The notes below the pieces were generated by a model. That model was not told the origin of the DNA. It did not search any database and saw only the letters and a program-made list of their open reading frames with translations. Of a stretch of DNA of 64,000 nucleotides, positions 32,139-39,456 are shown one piece after another. How positions within the stretch are numbered: the first letter of the stretch is position 1; every line of letters starts with the position of its first letter. The DNA is taken from NCBI RefSeq assembly GCF_900112185.1, contig NZ_FOKP01000014.1:89036-153035 (forward strand). Reading direction: 5' to 3'. Both the position numbers and the translations under genes were made by a program. This DNA is from Allobosea sp. CRIB-10 (GTDB lineage Bacteria > Pseudomonadota > Alphaproteobacteria > Rhizobiales > Beijerinckiaceae).

Positions 32139-33440
32139 ATGAGCGGCGACGGCAAGAGAATCGAGGCGCTGCGGCGGCTCCTGACCGAGGCCTACGAAAA
32201 ACTCGGGCTGAAGCTCGGCTTCTCGCTCTGGGACGGCTCGCGCGTGCCGGCGAGCTGGCCAGCAGACGGGCTGATGATCGCGATCCGCGATGCCGGCGTC
32301 GTCGCGGCGCTGCTGCGCAAGCCCAAGCTCGATACCTTGCTGCATCTGCACGTCTCCGACCGGATTGCGATCGAGAACGGCACGATCTTCGATCTCGCCG
32401 CGGCAAGGCCCGACGGCAAGGTCGGCCGGCTGGCGCGCAGCATCTCCAAGACGGCGGCGTTCGATGTGGTCAGGCACTTCCTGTTCGCGCCGGGACAGGC
32501 GCCGCAGGCGGTGGAGCACATCAAGGGCGACGAGATCGCCCGCGACGGCACGCCGGCGACGAACAAGGCCAATATCGCCCATCACTACGACGTCTCGAAC
32601 GCATTCTACAGGCTCTTCCTCGACGAGCGCATGGTCTACACCTGCGCCTATTTCACCGATGATCATGACGATCTCGAACGGGCGCAGACCGACAAGCTCG
32701 AGATGATCTGCCGCAAGCTACGCCTGAAGCCGGGTGACAAGCTGCTCGACATCGGCTGCGGCTGGGGCGCGCTGGTCTGCTACGCCGCCCAGCATTACGG
32801 CGTCGAGGCGCATGGCGTGACGCTGGCCGAGGAGCAGCTCAAGCTGGCGCGCGAGAAGGTCGAGGCGCTCGGCCTCACCGGCAAGGTCACGCTCCATCTC
32901 AAGGACTTCACCCAGATGGAGGGGGAGTTCGACAAGATCTCATCGATCGGCATGTTCGAGCATGTCGGCATCCGCAACCATCCGACCTATTTTCAGGCGG
33001 TGAACCGGCTGCTCAAGCCGCGAGGCCTCTACCTGCACCACTCGATCTCGCGGCGCGCCAAGAAGACCGACAAGGCCTTCAACAAGATGCCGGCCGAATA
33101 CCGGGCTCTGGTGCGCTACATCTTCCCGGGCGGCGAGCTCGATCATCTCGGCATGTCGATCGCCAATCTCGAGCGCTACGGCTTCGAGGTCCACGATGTC
33201 GAAGGCTGGCGCGAGCATTACCAGCGCACGACGCGGCTCTGGTTCGAGCGGCTGAATGCGAACAAGTCTGCGGCGGAGGCCGAGGTCGGGCCGGAGCGGA
33301 CCAAAATGTGGCTGCTCTACCTCGCCGGCTGCTCGCTCGCCTTCGAGCGTGGCGGGGCGCTGATCAACCAAACACTGGTCTCGAAGCGGCGCAAGGGCCC
33401 GTCGGGCCTGCCGCTGACGCGGGCCGATCTCTACCGCTGA
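32139..33440 (+). CDS. cfa: Cyclopropane-fatty-acyl-phospholipid synthase
   Basis: A 433-aa S-adenosylmethionine-dependent enzyme that adds a methylene bridge across the double bonds of membrane phospholipid acyl chains. Residues 1-130 are the lipid-binding N-domain. The methyltransferase core contains NIAHHYDVSNAFYRLFLD, MVYTCAYF, LLDIGCGWGALVCYAA (SAM motif I) and SIGMFEHVGIRN with the catalytic Glu. Length is slightly above E. coli Cfa (382 aa). It converges on a small gene 4 bases away. Confidence 0.92.
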   Translation: MSGDGKRIEALRRLLTEAYEKLGLKLGFSLWDGSRVPASWPADGLMIAIRDAGVVAALLRKPKLDTLLHLHVSDRIAIENGTIFDLAAARPDGKVGRLARSISKTAAFDVVRHFLFAPGQAPQAVEHIKGDEIARDGTPATNKANIAHHYDVSNAFYRLFLDERMVYTCAYFTDDHDDLERAQTDKLEMICRKLRLKPGDKLLDIGCGWGALVCYAAQHYGVEAHGVTLAEEQLKLAREKVEALGLTGKVTLHLKDFTQMEGEFDKISSIGMFEHVGIRNHPTYFQAVNRLLKPRGLYLHHSISRRAKKTDKAFNKMPAEYRALVRYIFPGGELDHLGMSIANLERYGFEVHDVEGWREHYQRTTRLWFERLNANKSAAEAEVGPERTKMWLLYLAGCSLAFERGGALINQTLVSKRRKGPSGLPLTRADLYR

Positions 33441-33444
33441 GCTG

Positions 33445-33648
33445 TCATGAGAGGCGCAGTGCGAGCGGCCGGTTGCTGAAGCTCACGGCGCCGGCGCCTG
33501 CCTCGGCGCGGGCATAGTGCAGGGCATCGTCCCGGCTGCGGAAATAGCCGCCGCCGCGGCCATGTGTCTCGACCGCGATCCAGTGGCCCTCGCGGTCGCG
33601 TCCGATCTTGAAATGCGGACGGGTGGTCGGGGCGGCGGCGGTCGGCAT
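33445..33648 (-). CDS. Conserved small protein (DUF2188-like)
   Basis: A 67-aa soluble protein. The core FKIGRDREGHWIAVETHG then GGGYFRSRDDALHYARAEA resembles small alphaproteobacterial proteins with a W-x-V...A-x-x-x-A pattern similar to DUF2188. The function is unknown. It starts 7 bases after the stop of a 43-aa membrane peptide gene, so the two are probably translated from one message. The assignment to a family is tentative. Confidence 0.6.
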   Translation of the reverse strand: MPTAAAPTTRPHFKIGRDREGHWIAVETHGRGGGYFRSRDDALHYARAEAGAGAVSFSNRPLALRLS

Positions 33649-33655
33649 GACCGCC

Positions 33656-33787
33656 TCAAAAGAAACCGATGGTGGCGCCGAGGGCGAGGCCCGCGCCGAA
33701 GACGATCATCGAGGCGAAGGCCGCCTCGGCGACGGTGAAGAGCGTCTGGGCGTGGCCTGAAAGGGCGGAGCGGGACAGCGTGAACAT
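33656..33787 (-). CDS. 43-aa single-helix membrane peptide
   Basis: A short frame starting on the ATG at 33787 encodes 43 residues. A basic N-terminus (MFTLSRSALSGHAQ) precedes one hydrophobic helix of about 20 residues (FASMIVFGAGLALGATIG) ending in Phe-Phe. Its stop lies 7 bases before the start of the 67-aa gene. GGGGG, 5-9 bases before the ATG, may serve as ribosome site. No family is recognised. The clean spacing and composition make it more likely real than chance. Confidence 0.5.
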   Translation of the reverse strand: MFTLSRSALSGHAQTLFTVAEAAFASMIVFGAGLALGATIGFF

Positions 33788-33911
33788 CGAAAACCCCCAA
33801 GCGGATCGTTCGTGTTCGGTTTTGCGGCGCTCTGCACGGTTTTCGCGACAGCCCCTGAAAATGCGAATGGCGCCCGAGGGGGCGCCATCAGGTCAGGCCA
33901 GGCTTTCAAAC

Positions 33912-34229
33912 CTATTTCTTCACGAAGGCGTCGAGCTTGCCGTAATGTTCGGCCAGCAGATAGTAGAAGGTCAGGCGCGACTTGGTCTTGTCGGCCTTCA
34001 TATGCTCGCAGGTCGCCTTGACGGTGGCGTCAAGGTCGGCGCTCTTCAGGCCGAGCTTCTTCTTCAGGAAGTTCTCGCGGACGCGCTCGAGTTCGGCGGG
34101 GTCCGAGCAGGCGACATAGCGCGTGTCGGGCTTGCTCATCACCAATGCATAGGCCTTGCTCATGCCGGCGAAAGCGGCCTCGTTCACGGGCTTCTTGGCG
34201 AACTTCTTGACGTCGGCGAGATGATCCAT
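33912..34229 (-). CDS. DUF2853 family protein
   Basis: A 105-aa helical cytoplasmic protein. MDHLADVKKFAKKPVNEAAF at the N-terminus and NFLKKKLGLKSADLD and LTFYYLLAEHYGKL later are typical of DUF2853, a small family of unknown function. The ATG at 34229 has AGAGGGG close upstream, so the longer frame to 34337 is rejected. The gene appears to be monocistronic. Confidence 0.82.
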   Translation of the reverse strand: MDHLADVKKFAKKPVNEAAFAGMSKAYALVMSKPDTRYVACSDPAELERVRENFLKKKLGLKSADLDATVKATCEHMKADKTKSRLTFYYLLAEHYGKLDAFVKK

Positions 34230-34403
34230 CGGGTACCCCTCTGAAGACATATCGGTTCGAAGGCGCGCTGGACTCAGCGTTAACCGCCACGGAAAACGAT
34301 ATCCGGCTTTTTTGCCGCAGGCGAGAGGCGTCGGCACGAAAATCCCGCGATTCCTCGGGTGGAATCGCGGAATCCGTGACGATCCTTCGAGGAAACCTGC
34401 GAC

Positions 34404-34931
34404 TCACGGCATGACGACGACCGGCGTTCCCATGCGGACGCGGGCATAGAGATCGATCACGTCGCTATTGTGCATGCGAAAGCAGCCATAGGAGGCGGCG
34501 GTGCCCACCGAGCGCGGATTATTGGTGCCGTGGATGGCGTATTGCCCGCCAGGCCCGAGGCCGATGACGCGCGCGCCCATCGGATTGTTGGGCGCACCGC
34601 CGGGGATCACGTCGGGCAGGCGCGGATTGTCGCGCTTGACCTCGGCCGGCGGGCTCCAGGCCGGGTCGACCTGGAGTTCCTCGACATATTTGACGCCGCG
34701 CCACTGCTTGCCGGCCTTGCCGACGGCGATGGTGTAACGCAAAGCCTGCCCTGGTGCGGCAATGTAGTAGAGCTTGCGCTCGGCCGTGCGGATCAGGATC
34801 GTGCCGGGCTGGTAGCGGTAATCGGGGAAGTCGACGACCTCGCGCGCCTGGGCGGGACGCACCGCCAGCAGCATCAGCAGCGAGACTGCTGCTGCGAGGA
34901 TGAAATCGATCGGTCTGTGTCGGCCCGCCAT
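34404..34931 (-). CDS. L,D-transpeptidase (ErfK/YbiS family)
   Basis: A 175-aa exported enzyme. A signal peptide spans residues 1-29. The YkuD catalytic domain ends in HGTNNPRSVGTAASYGCFRM with His134, Cys150 and Arg152 as active-site residues. It forms 3-3 peptidoglycan crosslinks or attaches proteins to peptidoglycan. A GAGGAG site 8 bases before the ATG at 34931 decides the start over 34949. The signal region is echoed by a 30-aa frame 135 bases upstream. Confidence 0.9.
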   Translation of the reverse strand: MAGRHRPIDFILAAAVSLLMLLAVRPAQAREVVDFPDYRYQPGTILIRTAERKLYYIAAPGQALRYTIAVGKAGKQWRGVKYVEELQVDPAWSPPAEVKRDNPRLPDVIPGGAPNNPMGARVIGLGPGGQYAIHGTNNPRSVGTAASYGCFRMHNSDVIDLYARVRMGTPVVVMP

Positions 34932-35065
34932 GGCCTTCTCCTCGCGCATCTGAACGCTTCGGAGGCGGATTGGACGAGCGGCCGGTGAATCCAGGGTTCA
35001 GCAGCATGGTGAACCGCCGCTTCAGAGCGATTCACCATGAATCCGGGCTTAACCGACTCTTACTT

Positions 35066-35158
35066 TCAGGCGACGGCGCCGCCGAGCGCGAGCATCGCCA
35101 GCAGCAGCGACAGCAGGGCGGCAAGGGCGAGGTCGATCGGTCCGTGCGAAATGCTCAT
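35066..35158 (-). CDS. 30-aa hydrophobic peptide resembling the transpeptidase signal region
   Basis: The frame starts at ATG 35158, has GGAGGA nine bases upstream, and encodes SISHGPIDLALAALLSLLLA with a hydrophobic tail. It aligns by eye with HRPIDFILAAAVSLLMLLA of the downstream L,D-transpeptidase, and the DNA is alike too (TCGATCGGTC[C/T]GTG). It is either a small membrane peptide or the remnant of a duplicated transpeptidase gene. The lack of any continuing domain supports a remnant; the intact ribosome site supports a gene. Confidence 0.45.
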   Translation of the reverse strand: MSISHGPIDLALAALLSLLLAMLALGGAVA

Positions 35159-35316
35159 GACGGGTTCCTCCGCGCGGCCGAGATCCGATACCCGGCGGCG
35201 CTGTGGCCGTCATGACCGAAGCAGCGGGCATGGTCCACGAGCAGCGATGGCTGGCATGAACGGCCCGTTAAGCACTCCCGCAGGGTTTGCGAAAAATGCT
35301 CGCCAGCGGCCGGTGT

Positions 35317-35763
35317 TCAGGCCTTCTCGACAACGAGCGTCGCGCCGTCGACCCGCACCACGCGGATCTCGGTGCCCGCCAGCAGCTCGGGCCCGGTGAT
35401 GCGCCATGAGGAATCGCCGACGCGGATGCGGCCCTCGCCGCCAGCCATGGTCGCTTCCAGCTTGAAGACCTTGCCGATCAACTGGCGGCCGCGATCGTTC
35501 AGGCCGGACGCGGTGTCCGGCTCGTCGCTGCGATGGCGCGTGACGGCGCGGCCGAGGAGGACGGAGGCGACGGCGAGCGCCGCGAAGACCAAGAGAGCAC
35601 CCTGCCAGACAAGGCCGGTCAGCCCGACGACGGCGCCGGTCAGCAGCGCGGCGAGGCCGAGCCAGAGCAGGAAGACGCCGGGCGCCAGCATCTCGCCGCC
35701 GATCAGGACGAGCCCGAGCACGATCCAGGCCCAGCCGCCGAAGGAAGCGAACCAGTCGAGCAT
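35317..35763 (-). CDS. NfeD family membrane protein (short form)
   Basis: A 148-aa protein. Two to three membrane helices in the first 75 residues are followed by an OB-fold domain of about 60 residues (GEGRIRVGDSSWRI, then VDGATLVVEK). This is the short NfeD form without the protease domain. It begins 2 bases after the stop of the SPFH gene, the classic stomatin-NfeD operon, where NfeD partners the SPFH protein in membrane microdomains. Confidence 0.9.
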   Translation of the reverse strand: MLDWFASFGGWAWIVLGLVLIGGEMLAPGVFLLWLGLAALLTGAVVGLTGLVWQGALLVFAALAVASVLLGRAVTRHRSDEPDTASGLNDRGRQLIGKVFKLEATMAGGEGRIRVGDSSWRITGPELLAGTEIRVVRVDGATLVVEKA

Positions 35764-35765
35764 GC

Positions 35766-36743
35766 TCAGCCCTCCGTGCGGCCCGCTGCCGGCACGGAGC
35801 CGGAGCGCCGGCTCGCCGCCGCATCCTCGCCGAACACGGCCTTGGTGAGCTGCGCGATGCCACCGACGGTGCCGGCGAGCGCCGCGGCCTCGATCGGGAC
35901 GATGACCACCTTGCTGTTATGGGCGCTCGCCATCGCCTTCAGCGCCTCGGTATAGCGCTCGGCGATCAGGAAGTTGGCGGCCTGGATGTCGCCGCGGCTG
36001 ATCGCCTCGCTGACCATGGCGGTCGCGTTCGCCTCCGCCTGGGCGAGGCGCTCGCGCGCCTCGGCATCGCGCAGCGCCGCCTCCTTGCGGCCCTCGGCGG
36101 CGAGGATCTGCGATTGCTTCTGCCCTTCCGCTTTGAGGATCTCGGCCTGGCGCAGGCCCTCGGCCTCGAGCACGGCGGCGCGCTTCTCGCGCTCGGCCTT
36201 CATCTGCCGGTTCATCGCGCCGGCGATGTCGGCCGGCGGCAGGATGTCCCGGATCTCGATGCGGGTGACCTTGACGCCCCAGGGCGAGGCGGCGGCGTCC
36301 ATCACCCGCAGCAGCCGCTCGTTGATCTCGTCGCGATGCGAGAGCAACTGGTCGAGATCCATCGAGCCGACCACGGTGCGGATATTGGTCATGGTCAGCA
36401 CGATCAGCGCCTGGTCGAGCGAGGCGACCTCGTAGCAGGCCTTGGCGGCGTCGAGCACCTGGTAGAAGGCGGCGGCGTCGATGCGCACGCCAGCATTGTC
36501 CTTGGTGATGGCTTCCTGGCTGGGAATGTCGAGCACCTGCTCCATCACATTCACCTTGTGGCCGATTCGCTCGATATACGGGATGATCAGCCCGAGGCCC
36601 GCCCCCAGCGTGCGCGAATAGCGGCCGAAGCGCTCGACCGTGTAGTTGAAGCCCTGCGGGATGGTGCGCACCCCGAGCGCGATCGTCAGGATCACCAGCG
36701 CGACCAGTGCGACGACGACGATGTCGAAGCCAGTGGGATTCAT
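35766..36743 (-). CDS. SPFH/band 7 protein (stomatin-like, QmcA type)
   Basis: A 325-aa membrane-anchored scaffold protein. One N-terminal helix (residues 7-27) is followed by a band-7 domain (VERFGRYSRTLGAGLGLIIP, then QVLDIPSQEAITKDN) and a long Ala/Glu-rich coiled coil from about 185 to 260 that drives oligomerisation. ATG 36743 with GGAGAG upstream is preferred to 36779. It forms an operon with nfeD and probably organises membrane proteins or protease access. Confidence 0.92.
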   Translation of the reverse strand: MNPTGFDIVVVALVALVILTIALGVRTIPQGFNYTVERFGRYSRTLGAGLGLIIPYIERIGHKVNVMEQVLDIPSQEAITKDNAGVRIDAAAFYQVLDAAKACYEVASLDQALIVLTMTNIRTVVGSMDLDQLLSHRDEINERLLRVMDAAASPWGVKVTRIEIRDILPPADIAGAMNRQMKAEREKRAAVLEAEGLRQAEILKAEGQKQSQILAAEGRKEAALRDAEARERLAQAEANATAMVSEAISRGDIQAANFLIAERYTEALKAMASAHNSKVVIVPIEAAALAGTVGGIAQLTKAVFGEDAAASRRSGSVPAAGRTEG

Positions 36744-36798
36744 CTCAGCTCTCCAGCCCGGTCCGGGAATTTGGTTCAAGCGCGGCTTTGCGAGTGTC

Positions 36799-37311
36799 TC
36801 ATGACGGCTCGCGCGGCGGCTTGCCTTCGAGATAGCCGACGACCCGCCACATCATCGTGCCGACGGCATTGCATTCCTCGTCGCTGAGCACGCCCATCAT
36901 CGCCTCGATCCGGGCGGCATGGATCGCAAGGGCCTTGCGCGTGAGAACCTCGCCATCCCCGGTCAGCCAGAGCCGGCGTACGCGCCGGTCGGTCTCGTCG
37001 CTGCGGCGCTCGATCAGGCCGCGACGCTCGAGCTCGGGCAGGAGCATGCTCATGGCGCTACGGCCGACCAGCAGCTTCTCGGCCAGCTGCTGCTGGGTCA
37101 GGCCGGGCGTGCGAAAGACATTGGCGAGGACGTCGTAATGGGCAAGCTGGATGCCGAGCGGCGCCAGCGCCTCCGAAAAGACCTTCTTCCAGAGCTGATG
37201 CATGCGCGCGACTGCGAGCCAGTTCTTGAAGCGCGGCAGGTCCCAGGGCAGCCGCGCGGTGCTCGCGCCCTCAGCTCCGGTTGCGGAAATCGGCTCTTGC
37301 ATTTTGTTCAT
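36799..37311 (-). CDS. MarR-family transcriptional regulator
   Basis: A 170-aa winged-helix repressor. Residues about 60-125 hold the DNA-binding part (VFRTPGLTQQQLAEKLLVG, then LLPELERRGLIERR and DETDRRVRRLWLT with the wing Asp-Arg). It is divergent from an alpha/beta hydrolase, and two matching palindromes lie between them, one overlapping its own start, so it likely represses itself and the hydrolase. ATG 37311 or 37302 may be the start; the long upstream extension is a shadow of the hydrolase. Confidence 0.9.
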   Translation of the reverse strand: MNKMQEPISATGAEGASTARLPWDLPRFKNWLAVARMHQLWKKVFSEALAPLGIQLAHYDVLANVFRTPGLTQQQLAEKLLVGRSAMSMLLPELERRGLIERRSDETDRRVRRLWLTGDGEVLTRKALAIHAARIEAMMGVLSDEECNAVGTMMWRVVGYLEGKPPREPS

Positions 37312-37339
37312 CGCTGAACATAATAGTTCAAGGCTGAAC
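37306..37339. promoter_or_regulatory. Tandem MarR operators
   Basis: Two 14-bp palindromes of the form GTTCA-N4-TGAAC: GTTCATCGCTGAAC at 37306-37319 and GTTCAAGGCTGAAC at 37326-37339. Their centres are exactly 20 bp apart, two helical turns, so two dimers would bind the same DNA face. The first covers the MarR start codon and the second lies 17 bp before the hydrolase ATG. An AT-rich spacer (ATAATA) between them could be part of a promoter. Confidence 0.8.
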
Positions 37340-37356
37340 GAACAAGGTTTCCGATC

Positions 37357-38256
37357 ATGCCCAGCGTAGCACTTCGCGTCATTCGCCCTCTCGTCCGCAT
37401 CGGCAGTTTCATCGCCCCGCACACGACCGGGCGCGCCGCCTTCAAGCTCTTCTGTACCCCACCGCGCCCGCCTGGCCCACAGAGCCGGACCGGCAAAGCG
37501 ATCATCGCCGCCCGCGCCCGGTTGGCGCCTGCGATCAGGCAGGCGGTATCCTACCCGTGCGGGACGGTCAGCACCTATCTGTTCGAACCTGAGCCCCGCT
37601 TGCAAGATGGCGACGGTCCGGCGCCGACAGTGATCCTGCTGCATGGCTGGAACAGCGAGGCGGCGTTCATGACCGCGTTCGTGCAGCCATTGCTGGCGCA
37701 GGGCTTCCGCGTCGTCGCCTTCGACATGCCGGCACATGGCGCCTCGACCGGGGCCGAGCTCAACATTCCGCTCGGGGTCGGCGCGCTCGCCGCCGTGGCG
37801 CGCGTCTTCGCCCCGGTGCATGCGATCGTGGCGCATTCCTTCGGCGGGGCGATCGCATTGGCCGGCCTCGCCCGCAGCGTCCCGGGCCAGCCGCGGGTCA
37901 GAGCCGGCCGGCTCGCTCTGGTCGCGGCGCCGTCCTCGGTGACGACGATCACCCGCAATTTCGGCGCGACGATCGGGCTCGGGCGCCGCGGCCAGGCGGC
38001 GCTGGAGCGCCGCATCCACAGCGTCGCCGGCAATCCGGTCGAGGCCTTCGAGGGCCGCGGTCAACTGGAGGCGATCGGCCTGCCGACCCTGGTGATCCAT
38101 GACCGGCAGGACCGGGAACTGGACTTCCACCACGCGCAGACGTTGGCGGCAGCCGGGCCGTTCGTGACGCTGCAGGAGACCAGCGGGTTAGGTCACCGGC
38201 GGGTTCTTCAAGCGAAGCAGGTCGTGGAGAGCGTGACGCGCTTCGTGGTGGGGTAG
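37357..38256 (+). CDS. Alpha/beta hydrolase
   Basis: A 299-aa hydrolase. The oxyanion region is LLHGWNSEAA (about residues 91-100), FDMPAHGAS follows, and the nucleophile elbow is AHSFGGAIA with Ser in H-S-F-G-G. The catalytic Asp is probably in IHDRQDRELD and the His in SGLGHRRVL. The first 60 residues are extra and basic/hydrophobic. The substrate is not evident, possibly an ester or lipid. It is controlled, by inference, by the divergent MarR protein. Its stop lies 9 bases from that of hemH. Confidence 0.85.
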   Translation: MPSVALRVIRPLVRIGSFIAPHTTGRAAFKLFCTPPRPPGPQSRTGKAIIAARARLAPAIRQAVSYPCGTVSTYLFEPEPRLQDGDGPAPTVILLHGWNSEAAFMTAFVQPLLAQGFRVVAFDMPAHGASTGAELNIPLGVGALAAVARVFAPVHAIVAHSFGGAIALAGLARSVPGQPRVRAGRLALVAAPSSVTTITRNFGATIGLGRRGQAALERRIHSVAGNPVEAFEGRGQLEAIGLPTLVIHDRQDRELDFHHAQTLAAAGPFVTLQETSGLGHRRVLQAKQVVESVTRFVVG

Positions 38257-38265
38257 CGCCCTACC

Positions 38266-39303
38266 TCACACCCAGCCCATCAGCTCCCGGCGCACCACTG
38301 CCTCGATCACCTGCATGCCCTCCTCGGAATCGTTGAGGCAGGGCAGATAGGCGAACTCCTTGCCGCCATTGTGCATGAAGATCTCGCGGTTCTCGCCGTC
38401 GAGCTCTTCCAGCGTCTCCAGGCAATCGGCCGAGAAGCCGGGCGCGACGATCGCCAGCGACTTGGTACCGCCCTGCGCCAGCGCCTTCACGGTTTCGTCG
38501 GTATAGGGCTGCAGCCACTCGTCGGGGCCGAAGCGCGACTGGAAGGTCAGCCGGAAGCGCTCCTCGCTGAGGCCGAGCTTGTCGCGCAGGAGCCGCGCGG
38601 TGACGGCGCACTGGCAGTAATAGGGATCGCCCTTGAGCAGGTATTCCTTGGGCATGCCGTGCAGCGAGCAGAGGATGACCTCCGGCTCGAAGGAGAGCTT
38701 GCCGAGCGAGGCCCGGATCGAGGTGGCGAGCGCGTCGATATAGGTCGGGTCGGCGTAATAGGGATGGGCGACCCGCACGGTCGGCTGCCAGCGCATCTCC
38801 ATCAGGGCGCGAAAGGCCTGGTCGCAGGCGGTCGCCGAGGTCGGCGCGGCGTATTGCGGGTAGAGCGGCACCAGGAGGATGCGGTCGCAGCCCTGCGCGA
38901 GCAGGGCCTTCAGGCGGCTCTTCACATCGGGCAGGCCATAGCGCATCGCCCAGTCGACGGTGATGCGGCCATCGGCAGCCCCCGCCAGCCGTTCGGCGAG
39001 CTTCTCCGTCTGCGAGCGCGTGATCGTCTTGAGCGGACCCTCATTGCGCTCCTTGTTCCAGATCGAGGCATAGTCCTTGCCTTTGCGACCTGGGCGTGTC
39101 GACAGGATGATCAGGTTGAGGATCGGCCACCATTTCCAGCGCGGCTCCTCGATGACGCGGCGGTCGGAGAGGAATTCCTTGAGATAGGCCCGCATCGGCT
39201 TGTAGCTGGTGCCCTCGGGCGTGCCGAGGTTCATCAGGAGCACGCCGATGCGGCCGCTTCTGATGGTGGCGTGGTCGGGCGGCAAACTCGGCTTGAGGCT
39301 CAT
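38266..39303 (-). CDS. hemH: Ferrochelatase
   Basis: A 345-aa enzyme that inserts Fe2+ into protoporphyrin IX, the last step of heme synthesis. Marks are RIGVLLMNLGTPEGT at the N-terminus, LVPLYPQYA-(S/T)-like LLVPLYPQYAAPTSA with the conserved Tyr, CSLHGMPKEYLLKGDPY with the catalytic His, FQSRFGPDEWLQPYTDE, and APGFSADCLETLEEL. ATG 39303 fits family length; the frame extends to 39378 without need. Its presence with heme-uptake genes shows that heme can be both made and imported. Confidence 0.95.
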   Translation of the reverse strand: MSLKPSLPPDHATIRSGRIGVLLMNLGTPEGTSYKPMRAYLKEFLSDRRVIEEPRWKWWPILNLIILSTRPGRKGKDYASIWNKERNEGPLKTITRSQTEKLAERLAGAADGRITVDWAMRYGLPDVKSRLKALLAQGCDRILLVPLYPQYAAPTSATACDQAFRALMEMRWQPTVRVAHPYYADPTYIDALATSIRASLGKLSFEPEVILCSLHGMPKEYLLKGDPYYCQCAVTARLLRDKLGLSEERFRLTFQSRFGPDEWLQPYTDETVKALAQGGTKSLAIVAPGFSADCLETLEELDGENREIFMHNGGKEFAYLPCLNDSEEGMQVIEAVVRRELMGWV

Positions 39304-39456
39304 CACATCCGCTTTCGTTCGGCTGTGATTTAGACGAGTTACGGTTTTCGTCCAGTCGGGGCGTACGGGGTGCGACACTGCGTGAGCAGGGGTCTCGCAA
39401 GCCGGCTAGGCTCTTGCTAGTCTTTGTCGAAATCAAAACCGCAGGGGTTCGCGCCG

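Noticed and set aside
37312..38133. N-terminal extension of the MarR regulator to 444 aa
   Set aside because: The extra part is antisense to the alpha/beta hydrolase and crosses the operator region. The MarR domain is complete from 37311.
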